From Candidatus Krumholzibacteriota bacterium (GTDB lineage: Bacteria; Krumholzibacteriota; Krumholzibacteriia; Krumholzibacteriales; Krumholzibacteriaceae), in NCBI GenBank assembly GCA_030613345.1, contig JAUWMD010000003.1, forward strand, positions 1 through 31,996: a stretch of 31,996 bases of DNA, read 5' to 3'. The position numbers and the translations under genes are program-made. This document shows, piece by piece, positions 23,912 through 31,243 of this stretch (the first letter of the stretch is position 1; every line of letters starts with the position of its first letter). The notes below the pieces were generated by a model. The model searched no databases and had not been told where the DNA came from. It saw only the letters and a list, made by a program, of their open reading frames with translations.

Positions 23912-26288
23912 TTCTTCTCCCGGCCTTTCTGACGGATCCCTTCCCGCCGTCGCCGACGAGCGCTATCGATATCCCCCTGTCGACGGTATCGATGAAATCG
24001 AACCTTATACCCTTCCTGATCGCTGTGGGAATATCGTCCAGGTCCTTCCTGTTCGAGGCTGGAAGGATCACTTCCCTTATCCCCGCACTGTGAGCAGCGA
24101 TCACCTTGTCTCTGATGGCTCCTACGGGCAGCACTTTTCCGGGCAGCGTGAGCTCGCCCGTCATAGCGACGTCGTTTCTGACTTTTCTTCCTGTTGCGAG
24201 CGAAGCGAGTGAGACCGCTATCGCGACCCCCGCGCTCGGGCCGTCCTTTGGAACCGCCCCGGACGGAATATGCAGGTGAAAATCGGAGTTTTCAAAGAAT
24301 TTCTCGTCCTCCATCTCTTTTTCGAGGCTTGCACGTACGTAGCTCATCGCCGCCTGGGCTGATTCCTTCATGACGTCGCCGAGCTGCCCGGTAAGCTTGA
24401 CGGACCCTCCACCATTCATGCCGAGCGCCTCCACAAAGAGTATGACTCCTCCGGCGGCGGTCTTCGCCATGCCGGTCGCAACGCCTTTCTCGGGTCGCGG
24501 GAGCATCTGCTGATCCGGATAGTCGGCTACGCCGAGCCAAGCCTCGAGGTTCCTCGAAGAGACCTTCCACATTCCCTTCCCACCCTCGACCAGTTTCCTC
24601 GCCGCTCTTCTCGTAACGGTGGAGATCTTCCTCTCGAGGTTGCGTACACCGGCTTCCCTCGTATACCTCTCGATTATCATCCGCAGCGCGTCGTCAGTGA
24701 TGTCGAGCTTTCCTGACGGGACGCCGTTCTCCTCAAGTTGCCTCGGAAAGAGATACTTTCTCGCTATCTTTATCTTCTCGGCGGTGATGTAGCCGGATAG
24801 TTCGATAACTTCCATCCTGTCGAGCAGGGGAGGCGGTATTGTATCGCGGATGTTGGCCGTTGTTATGAAAATCACAGGGGAGAGGTCGAAGGGAATGTTG
24901 ATATAGTTGTCCTCGAACGAATCGTTCTGCTGTGAATCGAGGACCTCGAGAAGGGCCGAGGCCGGATCGCCCCTGAAGTCCTTCCCGAGCTTGTCGATCT
25001 CGTCGAGCATGAAAACGGGGTTGTTGCTCCCCGCGTTCCTGATACCCTGGATTATCTTCCCGGGCAGGGCGCCGATATACGTCCGCCGATGCCCCCTTAT
25101 TTCCGCCTCGTCCCTTATGCCTCCGAGCGAGATCCTCACGAACTTCCTGCCCATCGCCGAGGCGATGCTCATGCCCAGAGATGTCTTTCCCACCCCCGGC
25201 GGGCCGGTGAAGCAGAGGATCGAACCCTTCGAGTCATTCTTCAGCTTTCTCACGGACAGGTAGTCGAGAATTCTCTCCTTGACCTGCTCGAGATCGTAAT
25301 GATCCCTGTTCAGGATACGCCTGGCCTTCCTGATGTCGAGGGAATCCTTCGTCTGTTCCATCCATGGAAGTTCGAGTATCCAGTCGATATAGGTCCTCGC
25401 CACCGTGTATTCCGCCGAGCCGGGAGACATCCTCGAGAGCCTCGACCATTCCCTTTCAACCGCGGTACGGGCCGCCTCGGGCATCTCCTTCGAATCGATC
25501 CTTTCCCTCAGATCGTCGAGCTCGACCGATGCGTCGTCCTCTCCGAGCTCCTTTTGTATTACCCTGATCTGCTGGCGCAGATAGTATTCGCGCTGTTCCC
25601 TGTCCATCTCGTGCCGGACATCCTGCCTGATCTTTTCGCCCATACGCGCTATCTCGAGCTCGCTGCTGAGCAGGCCGTACACGTGATCGAGCCGTTTGAG
25701 GGGATTGAGTATCTCGAGTGCGGCCTGTTTATCCTCGATGCCGGTGTTGATGTTCGCAGCCACGAGATCCGCCAGTCTGCCCGGCTCCCTCACCTCCGCG
25801 ATCACGCCCTTCAGCTCGTCGGGATAGCTCTCCGAGGCATCCACGAGCCTCGAAAAGGCATTTACGACATTATGCATCATCGCCCGGGATTTTCTCCTGT
25901 CGCCTTCCCTCTCCTCGAGACGAGAGACGATAGCCCTCATCATCGGCGGATCGTCCGTGAAATTCCTCGCCTCTATCCGGGTCAGCCCCTGGCCTATGAT
26001 CCTGATGTGTCCGTCGGGGAATCTCGCCATCTTCTGGATCAGCATCGCGCACCCGGTATGGTATATGCCGTCAGTCCCCGGCGAGGGCTCAGACGGGTCC
26101 TTCTGAGTGAAGACGCCGACGATCTTGACCTCTCCGAGAGCTTCGTCGATGAGGCTGATCAGGTTCTCATCGGTGAGGATCAGGGGAACGAGCATGTACG
26201 GAAAGACTACGCCGTCGTTTATCGGTATGACGGCGAGCTCTTCAGGTATGTCCCTGACCGGATCTTGCTCTTTCGCGGATTCGTTCAA
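23898..26288 (-). CDS. lon: ATP-dependent Lon protease
   Basis: This 796-residue LonA-type protease has the family's usual length. The N-terminal substrate-binding domain begins LAVIPINDGVVFPYMLVPL. A helical linker with EMDREQREYYLRQQIRVIQKEL precedes the AAA module, in which GPPGVGKTSLG is Walker A and PVFMLDEIDKLG Walker B. The protease domain has the catalytic Ser in PKDGPSAG and Lys in the GAIRDKVIAAHSAG block. It degrades damaged and regulatory proteins in the cytoplasm. The only credible start is TTG 26288, with GAGG about 8 nt upstream. It follows hsp20 by 33 nt, a logical stress pair, and overlaps the first core gene by 14 nt. Confidence 0.96.
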   Translation of the reverse strand: MNESAKEQDPVRDIPEELAVIPINDGVVFPYMLVPLILTDENLISLIDEALGEVKIVGVFTQKDPSEPSPGTDGIYHTGCAMLIQKMARFPDGHIRIIGQGLTRIEARNFTDDPPMMRAIVSRLEEREGDRRKSRAMMHNVVNAFSRLVDASESYPDELKGVIAEVREPGRLADLVAANINTGIEDKQAALEILNPLKRLDHVYGLLSSELEIARMGEKIRQDVRHEMDREQREYYLRQQIRVIQKELGEDDASVELDDLRERIDSKEMPEAARTAVEREWSRLSRMSPGSAEYTVARTYIDWILELPWMEQTKDSLDIRKARRILNRDHYDLEQVKERILDYLSVRKLKNDSKGSILCFTGPPGVGKTSLGMSIASAMGRKFVRISLGGIRDEAEIRGHRRTYIGALPGKIIQGIRNAGSNNPVFMLDEIDKLGKDFRGDPASALLEVLDSQQNDSFEDNYINIPFDLSPVIFITTANIRDTIPPPLLDRMEVIELSGYITAEKIKIARKYLFPRQLEENGVPSGKLDITDDALRMIIERYTREAGVRNLERKISTVTRRAARKLVEGGKGMWKVSSRNLEAWLGVADYPDQQMLPRPEKGVATGMAKTAAGGVILFVEALGMNGGGSVKLTGQLGDVMKESAQAAMSYVRASLEKEMEDEKFFENSDFHLHIPSGAVPKDGPSAGVAIAVSLASLATGRKVRNDVAMTGELTLPGKVLPVGAIRDKVIAAHSAGIREVILPASNRKDLDDIPTAIRKGIRFDFIDTVDRGISIALVGDGGKGSVRKAGRRNAKR

Positions 26289-26321
26289 TTCCGTGACCTC
26301 TGCCGGTGGCCGGAATGCCCT

Positions 26322-26744
26322 CTATTCTATCTCTACCTTTCGAACACGGCTGGAGGGATCGGTCCTGGCGATCCTGACCTCCAGCATGCCGCGATCGTAA
26401 CGTGCAGTCGTCTTTTCGTGATCGACGGGAACCTGCAGGTCGAACTCCCTGGTGAATCTTCCGCTCTGTATCTCTATCTGCTGATACTGCTTCCTTCCCT
26501 CGCAGCACGAGCCGCCCCTGACACCGCCTATCCTCAGCTTGCTGCCGTCCGTCACGATGTTGATCGAATCGCTGTTCATGCCGGCAATATCGACGATCAC
26601 GATCACCTCTTCCAGTGTGACGATAACATCCGCCGGCGGTTCCCAGGAAAGATCGGCGGGAAACTTCATCCGGGCCCCCTCCTCCTCGCGCGAAATGAAT
26701 ATACGGGTCTTCCTTCCGCTTCTGCTTCCACGGTCGTTTCTCAT
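26322..26744 (-). CDS. Small heat-shock protein (Hsp20/alpha-crystallin)
   Basis: This protein of up to 140 residues has the alpha-crystallin beta sandwich. PPADVIVTLEEVIVIVDIAGM is its typical first strand pair. GRFTREFDLQVPVD and ARYDRGMLEVRIAR form the later strands with the Gly-x-Leu signature, and the C-terminal VEIE resembles the I-x-I anchoring motif. It binds unfolding proteins in oligomers until refolding or degradation. A Cys-Cys pair in the loop before the QIEIQSG strand is unusual and could be redox-sensitive. ATG 26744 has a poor leader, while the internal ATG 26669 (MKFPADL) has a strong GGAGGAGGGGG eight nt upstream. The shorter 115-residue form may be the real or a second product. 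It precedes lon. Confidence 0.88.
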   Translation of the reverse strand: MRNDRGSRSGRKTRIFISREEEGARMKFPADLSWEPPADVIVTLEEVIVIVDIAGMNSDSINIVTDGSKLRIGGVRGGSCCEGRKQYQQIEIQSGRFTREFDLQVPVDHEKTTARYDRGMLEVRIARTDPSSRVRKVEIE

Positions 26745-26797
26745 TGAAAGGCATCACCTTTCGTCTTACCGGACGTTTGATTCTCCAGACGGAGTCG

Positions 26798-26826
26798 AGG
26801 ATAGAAAAGGCCGGAATTAAAGTCAA
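26798..26826 (-). promoter_or_regulatory. Putative sigma-70 promoter for hsp20-lon
   Basis: TTGACT (26826-26821) is followed after 17 nt by TATCCT (26803-26798), with a predicted start about 47 nt before ATG 26744. No CIRCE inverted repeat or clear sigma-32 promoter is visible, so heat control, if any, is by another means. The rest of the 179-nt gap shows nothing else I can support. Confidence 0.45.
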
Positions 26827-26923
26827 TTCAAAAGGCTGGATATGAAAAGACGGGCTGCCCTCTTGCCCCTGTCCCTCTAGAAAGCTCAAGACACTGATCA
26901 GCGGGCACCCCGTCCTCGGAGTT

Positions 26924-27370
26924 CTATTTCTTGTCCTTGCCTGTCGTCGGTCTACCGCCATAATATTCGGACGGCAGATCGTATCCGATAAGGCTGTAAC
27001 TGGACAGTCTCTTCTCGTCGATATCCCAGTCGTAGAGAATATTGTCCTCGTCGAAATCGAGCATGTAGACGAGGACCGAGTTTGCTTCCCTGTCCTGGAT
27101 GTAGTAGATGAAGCGTTCCTCGTCTTTCAGCCTCGAGGTCAGGTAGACGCTCGGCATCCCCCAGGAGGCGATGACTTCGTCCCCGTTCATCCCCCTTACG
27201 ATCTCGCCTTCCCGGATGTTCTCCTGGAAGGCGCTCTCGGGATGACCATCGATGAATATCTCCCTGGCCTCGCTGGATGTAAAATCCTCCCTCTCTACCT
27301 GGGAAGTACAGGAACATCCTGAGATGAAGATCAGCAGGGGCATGGCGAAAAGAAGCGATGCGTACCTCAT
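26924..27370 (-). CDS. Lipoprotein with BamE/SmpA-like motif, function unknown
   Basis: This 148-residue protein has a lipoprotein signal: hydrophobic residues 5-17 and lipobox ISGC with Cys19, followed by a second Cys21. The mature region contains IVRGMNGDEVIASWGMPSVY. That matches the helix-turn pattern (G-M-x-x-x-E-V-x-x-x-x-G-x-P) seen in BamE/SmpA/OmlA-type outer-membrane lipoproteins, and a beta-rich part ERFIYYIQ and SVLVYMLDFDED follows. The similarity is a local motif only. A longer in-frame start at 27496 lies inside the preceding gene; ATG 27370 has GGAGGGAG upstream. A near-consensus promoter at 27439-27466 indicates it is transcribed alone. Confidence 0.72.
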   Translation of the reverse strand: MRYASLLFAMPLLIFISGCSCTSQVEREDFTSSEAREIFIDGHPESAFQENIREGEIVRGMNGDEVIASWGMPSVYLTSRLKDEERFIYYIQDREANSVLVYMLDFDEDNILYDWDIDEKRLSSYSLIGYDLPSEYYGGRPTTGKDKK

Positions 27371-27438
27371 TGCGCTCCCTCCTTTATATCGGGCACCTTC
27401 CACACACGATGCATAGATCCAACTACCCTTCAATACTA

Positions 27439-27466
27439 AGTATATTCCGCTTTCAGGGAGTGTCAA
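27439..27466 (-). promoter_or_regulatory. Near-consensus sigma-70 promoter inside 3' end of GT39 gene
   Basis: TTGACA (27466-27461) is followed after 16 nt by TATACT (27444-27439, five of six). The -35 is encoded by the last codons of the GT39 gene (Val-Asp-Thr) and the -10 lies just past its stop at 27453. The expected transcript starts near 27432, giving about 62 nt of leader for the lipoprotein at 27370. Confidence 0.6.
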
Positions 27467-28982
27467 CGGAGACCGGAAGGACCTCGTAGAGGACAAGCAA
27501 GACCCCGGGCAGGGAATATTCCGCGGAACGGATCATACCGGTCTCAAGATGATCGGCGATATAACCCTCGGCATCGGTGTCCCAGGGCCTGCAGTCGAGC
27601 AGCCAGATCCTTCTGCGCCCTTCCGTCATCCGGCGGAGTTTCTCCCCGATGCTGTCGCGGTCAAGATGCGCGGCGTAAATCGATTCGACGGGACGGTTTC
27701 CGCGGTAATAGTGCCGTACCGCAGGCTCCATCCCCGGAGCGAGGATGACATCGCCGGGCATGTCCGCATCGGAGATGATCCCTACCGCGCCCCTGATGTC
27801 GTCCCTCGCATACCTGGGCTCGAAATGATAATAGATCACCGAAAAGAGCATCAGGGCGCACAGGGTCGATAACGCCACAATACGGGCGGTCCTGGCACGG
27901 GGGATCCCGTGTGCGATGATTGCGATGAACAACGGAAACGCACACATGAGGTACCGCGCGTTGAGGACCTTTATCTTGAGAATCGCCGCTACAGTCACGA
28001 GTCCAATTGTCGCCAGTAACACGCAGATATAGAGGGCCGCCTTGCGTTCCCTGAAAAGCCTGCCCAGACCGGCAACGGCGGCCGCTCCAAACAGCAACGC
28101 CGCAAGGGCTATCTGCGGGCCGTACCTGCCGAGCAGCGAGGGAACCGATGCCGCTTCATGGAGCTCCCGGAGGTCCGGGCCGTACGAAAATCCCATGGCA
28201 AAGGCGAAAAGGACATACGGATACGCCATCAGCGCCGACGGGCCGTAGCCTTCCATCCTGTAGACGATGGGGCGACTGGACGCTTCCACCGCCTGTATCC
28301 TCCTGATAAAGAAGAGCTCCCTGTATATCCATGGAGAGACGATGACAAGCGTGACGAAGGCTGCGAGCGCTCCGTATCTCAGATGGTCCCCCTTTAGCCT
28401 GCCCGTCACCGCCATGTACAGGGCGAGTCCGGCGCAGAGGAAGACAGCCATGTAGTGCGACAGGCAAGCGAGGCTGAGGGCCAGGCCCAGCAGAAGGCCG
28501 CTCCGCAGCGAAGGCTTCTCGTCGAAGCGGCTGAAAGCGAGCAGGGAAAGGACGATGAACATCGTGAGGAACGAATAGAACCGCAGTTCCTGGGAATAAT
28601 AGATGTTGAAAGGGTTGACAGCCATCAGGAACGCGCCGGCCAGGGCGGTGCTCTCGCCAGATTCGCGCCTGAGCCAGAAGTAGAGGAGCATCACCGTCAC
28701 GACCCCGGCCGCGGCTCCCGGAGCGCGCAGCCAGGCCTCCGAGGAATATGCCATCGACCAGAAATGCATCGCCAGCGAATAGAGCGGGCCGTGAACGTCC
28801 CACAACAGCTTGACGCCGTAGGAGATCCCTCCTTCAGGAGACGTATAAGACCCGATCGTGAGGATCTCGTCGAGCCAGAACGACTGATGACCCAGCCGGA
28901 AAAACCTCAGCACGGCGGCCAGCACGGCGACTACCATCAGCGCCGCGGGCTTTCTGTCGTATGCCCATCTATTCCTCATCAT
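27453..28982 (-). CDS. GT39/ArnT-like membrane glycosyltransferase
   Basis: This 509-residue protein has about 11-12 predicted helices and a C-terminal periplasmic domain, the GT-C architecture of GT39/GT83 (PMT-2, PF13231). The first periplasmic loop contains RFFRLGHQSFWLDEI with the catalytic-type Asp38-Glu39. HGPLY (64-68) and YYSQELRFYS (128-137) are further family hallmarks. Such enzymes transfer a sugar from polyprenyl phosphate to lipid A, protein or cell-wall glycans on the periplasmic side. ATG 28982 is followed at once by another ATG; the second has AAGGA spaced five nt. It is divergent to the DUF72 gene across 69 nt. The lipid-linked donor could come from a DPM-like GT2 such as the one at 965-1648, but that link is speculative. 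Confidence 0.85.
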   Translation of the reverse strand: MMRNRWAYDRKPAALMVVAVLAAVLRFFRLGHQSFWLDEILTIGSYTSPEGGISYGVKLLWDVHGPLYSLAMHFWSMAYSSEAWLRAPGAAAGVVTVMLLYFWLRRESGESTALAGAFLMAVNPFNIYYSQELRFYSFLTMFIVLSLLAFSRFDEKPSLRSGLLLGLALSLACLSHYMAVFLCAGLALYMAVTGRLKGDHLRYGALAAFVTLVIVSPWIYRELFFIRRIQAVEASSRPIVYRMEGYGPSALMAYPYVLFAFAMGFSYGPDLRELHEAASVPSLLGRYGPQIALAALLFGAAAVAGLGRLFRERKAALYICVLLATIGLVTVAAILKIKVLNARYLMCAFPLFIAIIAHGIPRARTARIVALSTLCALMLFSVIYYHFEPRYARDDIRGAVGIISDADMPGDVILAPGMEPAVRHYYRGNRPVESIYAAHLDRDSIGEKLRRMTEGRRRIWLLDCRPWDTDAEGYIADHLETGMIRSAEYSLPGVLLVLYEVLPVSVDTP

Positions 28983-29016
28983 GGTCCTTATACCCCCGTA
29001 GCGCGTATTTTTCCAG

Positions 29017-29045
29017 TTGAAAACGAGTTTATTGGAGTCGATACT
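29017..29045 (+). promoter_or_regulatory. Putative sigma-70 promoter giving a leaderless DUF72 mRNA
   Basis: TTGAAA (29017-29022) and GATACT (29040-29045) are separated by 17 nt. Transcription would start close to 29052, the A of the DUF72 ATG, leaving no room for a ribosome-binding site. An inverted GAGT-CGAT-ACTC sequence overlaps the -10. Confidence 0.45.
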
Positions 29046-29051
29046 CGATCC

Positions 29052-29951
29052 ATGGCGCCAGGGGAGAAAAGAAATACGACGATCTACATCGGGCCCGCGG
29101 GCTGGTCGTATGCCGACTGGGAAGGGATTGTCTACCCTTCAGGCACAGGTTATGACAGGCTTCTCTATATTGCGCGTTACTTCAATGTAATCGAGCTCAA
29201 CAGCTCTTTCTACCGGGTCCCCGGGGAAAAGATGATCTCCAGCTGGCGGGAGAGGCTTTCGACCGTTCCCGGTTTCAGGCTCACAATCAAGGTCAACGGG
29301 AAGTTCACACACGACAGGAAGTATGCACCCGCCGAGTTAAAGGCGTTCGTTGGCCGGTTCTCTCCGCTGCACGAGGCGGGTATCTCGGGACCCTTTCTCC
29401 TCCAGTTCCCCTGGTCTTTCAGGAACACCCCCGAATCTAGAGATTATCTCGAGAGACTGGCTCCCTTCTTCGAGGACCGTCCGGCTGCCGTCGAGTTGAG
29501 ACACGGCTCGTGGGACGACCCCGCCACACTCGACCAGCTGTCGAGATACGGCTTCGCGTTCTGCAATATCGACCAGCCGCTGATCGGCGAATCCCTCCCG
29601 CCGTCGTCACACGTGACAGATCCTGACACGGGCTACATCCGTCTCCACGGCAGGAACAGGAAGGACTGGTTCCGCAGCGGCGCCGGCCGCGACGCGAGAT
29701 ACGATTATCTCTATTCGCGCGATGAGATGGAAGAATGGTCGTCACGTGCCGGCGAGATGATCGGCAGGGTCGGTTCGCTCTTCATAATCACGAACAATCA
29801 TTTCAGGGGTCAGGCGCCGGCCAACGCCCTCCAGTTGAAGTCAATGCTCGAGGGAGGCGTGATCGAGGCTCCGGCTTCGCTCATCAGGGCATTCGCGTCA
29901 CTGAGGGATTTTGCCTCTCCCCCTCCCGGCGAGGAGGAACTCGATTTCTAG
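29052..29951 (+). CDS. DUF72-family protein (YecE-like)
   Basis: This 299-residue protein has the DUF72 TIM-barrel fold. IYIGPAGWSYADWEGIVYP is the family's opening, then RYFNVIELNSSFYRVP, FRLTIKVNGKFTHDR, ELRHGSWDD and the C-terminal ITNNHFRGQAPANALQL, all conserved in YecE/DUF72 proteins. The biochemical role is unknown. The frame stays open upstream to 28455, but that stretch is the complement of the GT39 gene and is not coding. ATG 29052 has no Shine-Dalgarno in range (a GGAG lies 14 nt away), consistent with a leaderless transcript. Its stop is only 5 nt from the stop of the convergent zinc-ribbon gene. Confidence 0.9.
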   Translation: MAPGEKRNTTIYIGPAGWSYADWEGIVYPSGTGYDRLLYIARYFNVIELNSSFYRVPGEKMISSWRERLSTVPGFRLTIKVNGKFTHDRKYAPAELKAFVGRFSPLHEAGISGPFLLQFPWSFRNTPESRDYLERLAPFFEDRPAAVELRHGSWDDPATLDQLSRYGFAFCNIDQPLIGESLPPSSHVTDPDTGYIRLHGRNRKDWFRSGAGRDARYDYLYSRDEMEEWSSRAGEMIGRVGSLFIITNNHFRGQAPANALQLKSMLEGGVIEAPASLIRAFASLRDFASPPPGEEELDF

Positions 29952-29956
29952 GAAAG

Positions 29957-30526
29957 CTACCTCGCAAGCATGACCCAGAGCAGGACAAGCAGAAACACTA
30001 CGACGCAGATCAGCAGCCTCTTCGGGGTCACGAGAGCACTTTCTCCGCGAGTCTTCATAATCATATTTTTCTTGTGGCCCCTCGTCTTGACGAGGGGCGT
30101 ATGGCAGAAACGGCAGAACTTGTCGCTTTCCTTCAGGGGAAACCCGCATTTCAGGCAGTTCTTTTCCGCGGCTTTGGCAATCTCCGGTTTCTCATCAGCG
30201 ATCTCGACCTTCGGCGCCTCTTCGGGATTGTAATCCTCTATCCGTCCAACGCCTCCGGCCTCATCGATCAGATCAAGCGTACCGCGGGCCTTTGAGTCGG
30301 ATTTCGTCTCGAGGATAGTCTTCGGCAGGTTGCGAAGCATGAACTTGATCTTTGTAACGGGCGTGCTGGTCATTATCCCGTATTTTATGGCGAATGAATC
30401 GGGAGTCTCCTCTTGCTTTATCCCCTCGAGGAGGACCCGGTAGATCGTCTCTCTCGATCTGTTTTCTGCCATATCGCCACTGTCTTTTGGCGCGGCTGAC
30501 CTGTATACGGAATCCGGTATCGACAT
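29957..30526 (-). CDS. Tail-anchored zinc-ribbon protein, function unknown
   Basis: I do not recognise this 189-residue protein as a named family. The first 75 residues look helical and soluble (ENRSRETIYRVLLEGIK, then SFAIKYGIMTSTPVTKIKFMLRNLP). A flexible acidic linker follows. Next comes a zinc ribbon with Cys124, Cys127, Cys138 and Cys141 (CLKCGFPL and FCRFC). A basic stretch leads to one C-terminal membrane helix (171-187), so the rest should face the cytoplasm. The N-terminal part could be a DnaJ-unrelated helical regulator domain; I cannot say more. ATG 30526 has GAAGGGAG upstream. A sigma-54-type promoter lies just before it, pointing to conditional expression. Confidence 0.75.
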   Translation of the reverse strand: MSIPDSVYRSAAPKDSGDMAENRSRETIYRVLLEGIKQEETPDSFAIKYGIMTSTPVTKIKFMLRNLPKTILETKSDSKARGTLDLIDEAGGVGRIEDYNPEEAPKVEIADEKPEIAKAAEKNCLKCGFPLKESDKFCRFCHTPLVKTRGHKKNMIMKTRGESALVTPKRLLICVVVFLLVLLWVMLAR

Positions 30527-30549
30527 AATTCTCCCTTCGGGGTTTTTAA

Positions 30550-30565
30550 AGCATTATCCGTGCCA
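30550..30565 (-). promoter_or_regulatory. Sigma-54-type (-24/-12) promoter for zinc-ribbon gene
   Basis: On the minus strand TGGCACG is followed after four bases by ATGCT. The invariant GG (30564-30563) and GC (30552-30551) have the required 10-nt gap, and only one base of the TGGCACG-N4-TTGC consensus differs. A start near 30539 would give a leader of about 13 nt that includes the Shine-Dalgarno of ATG 30526. Confidence 0.5.
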
Positions 30566-30598
30566 CAGATAGTCGATCGGAGCGGAGAACCGGCGGGC

Positions 30599-30628
30599 AA
30601 AAAAAAGGACCAGAAATTCTTCCGGCCC
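30599..30628 (-). terminator. Rho-independent terminator after FN3 lipoprotein gene
   Basis: A nine-pair stem (GGGCCGGAA with TTCTGGTCC, two G-T pairs) around a GAAT loop is followed by eight T residues on the minus strand. It begins 25 nt after the stop at 30653 and separates this unit from the zinc-ribbon gene. Confidence 0.75.
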
Positions 30629-30630
30629 CA

Positions 30631-30644
30631 ATGATAATTATCAT
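30631..30644. repeat. Perfect 14-bp palindrome ATGATAATTATCAT
   Basis: This AT-rich palindrome lies in GC-rich surroundings between the FN3 gene stop and its terminator. It is about 92-105 bp upstream of the start predicted for the sigma-54 promoter, the usual distance for an enhancer-binding protein site. It also resembles a shortened Fur half-site pair. Its role is unproven. Confidence 0.4.
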
Positions 30645-30652
30645 AAGAACAG

Positions 30653-31042
30653 TTACCGGGTATTGATCACCGCACACTCCTCGCCTGACCTCCAACCTTC
30701 CATCCCGAAGGTGTCTACCGCCGATACCCGGTAGCAGTACTCCACGTTGCCGATGAGTTTTGTGTCGATGTATGTAAGGCTGGTCGTCGTATCGACCAGC
30801 TCGAGCGCGTCGAACGCGGCAAAATAGTAATAGACCCTGAATTCCTTCAACGCCCCCATACTTTCCAGCGGGTAGGCCCACGATATCGCTGCCTGCTCCG
30901 TTCCCGGTATGACCGTCAGGTCGGCCGGGGTCGGCGGGGCGGCCACATCGAACGACTCGGGCTCGGTCCCGTGGTTGTTCGAGCAGGAAACGAGGGCAGC
31001 CGCCGCGACAACCGTCAATGCTATTATCATCTTCTTCAGCAT
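30653..31042 (-). CDS. Lipoprotein with one fibronectin type III domain
   Basis: This 129-residue protein has a lipoprotein signal (LVSC, Cys20) and a short linker, then a fibronectin type III domain. PPTPADLTVIPGTEQAAISWAYP is its typical first strands, FRVYYY the third, and YCYRVSAVDTFGMEGWRS the last. Single-FN3 lipoproteins are common in FCB-group and related bacteria and probably act in surface binding; no ligand can be inferred. ATG 31042 has AGGAGG eight nt upstream, partly made by the stop codon of the preceding gene remnant. It is therefore in one transcript with the interrupted membrane-protein gene and ends at a strong terminator. Confidence 0.78.
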   Translation of the reverse strand: MLKKMIIALTVVAAAALVSCSNNHGTEPESFDVAAPPTPADLTVIPGTEQAAISWAYPLESMGALKEFRVYYYFAAFDALELVDTTTSLTYIDTKLIGNVEYCYRVSAVDTFGMEGWRSGEECAVINTR

Positions 31043-31054
31043 CGTCTTCGCCTC

Positions 31055-31228
31055 CTAGAACGGGAATGTCTTCACAACCATGAAACCATCCGGCCTCAGC
31101 TCCATCGCGACCGGGGGAACGCTCGCCTCGGGGCCGAGTGTGATGTCGATAATGCTCCAGACATACATGCCGGCCAGGACGCCGATCGCGATGTTACGGT
31201 ACCTGTGTAGATCTACGTCATCGAACAA
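31055..31228 (-). pseudogene. 3' remnant of interrupted PGWGQ membrane-protein gene
   Basis: This frame reads on in the same phase as the preceding 96-codon ORF after three in-frame stops. It encodes DDVDLHRYRNIAIGVLAGMY, a second membrane helix VWSIIDITLGPE, and a short beta-like tail to the TAG at 31055. Together the parts look like one DUF5683-like protein. TTG 31228 could start it but has no Shine-Dalgarno, so independent translation is doubtful. The break could be a real mutation, a sequencing or assembly error, or a recoding site. Confidence 0.55.
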
Positions 31229-31243
31229 TCATTAAAAAAAAAA

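Noticed and set aside
25089..26747. 552-codon plus-strand open frame opposite lon and hsp20
   Set aside because: It is the complement of genes with unmistakable Lon and Hsp20 motifs. Its translation is rich in Arg, Pro and His with no domain, as expected for GC-rich antisense frames.
26745..26923. CIRCE or sigma-32 control of hsp20
   Set aside because: No TTAGCACTC-type inverted repeat or CTTGAA/CCCCAT pair with proper spacing was found.
28455..29051. 199-codon N-terminal extension of the DUF72 protein
   Set aside because: The extension is the exact complement of the GT39 gene, and the DUF72 family begins at the IYIGPAGWSY segment.
30631..30644. Fur box
   Set aside because: The palindrome resembles overlapping GATAAT repeats but is three bases short of the 7-1-7 consensus and is not at a promoter core. 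It is kept only as a palindrome of unknown role.
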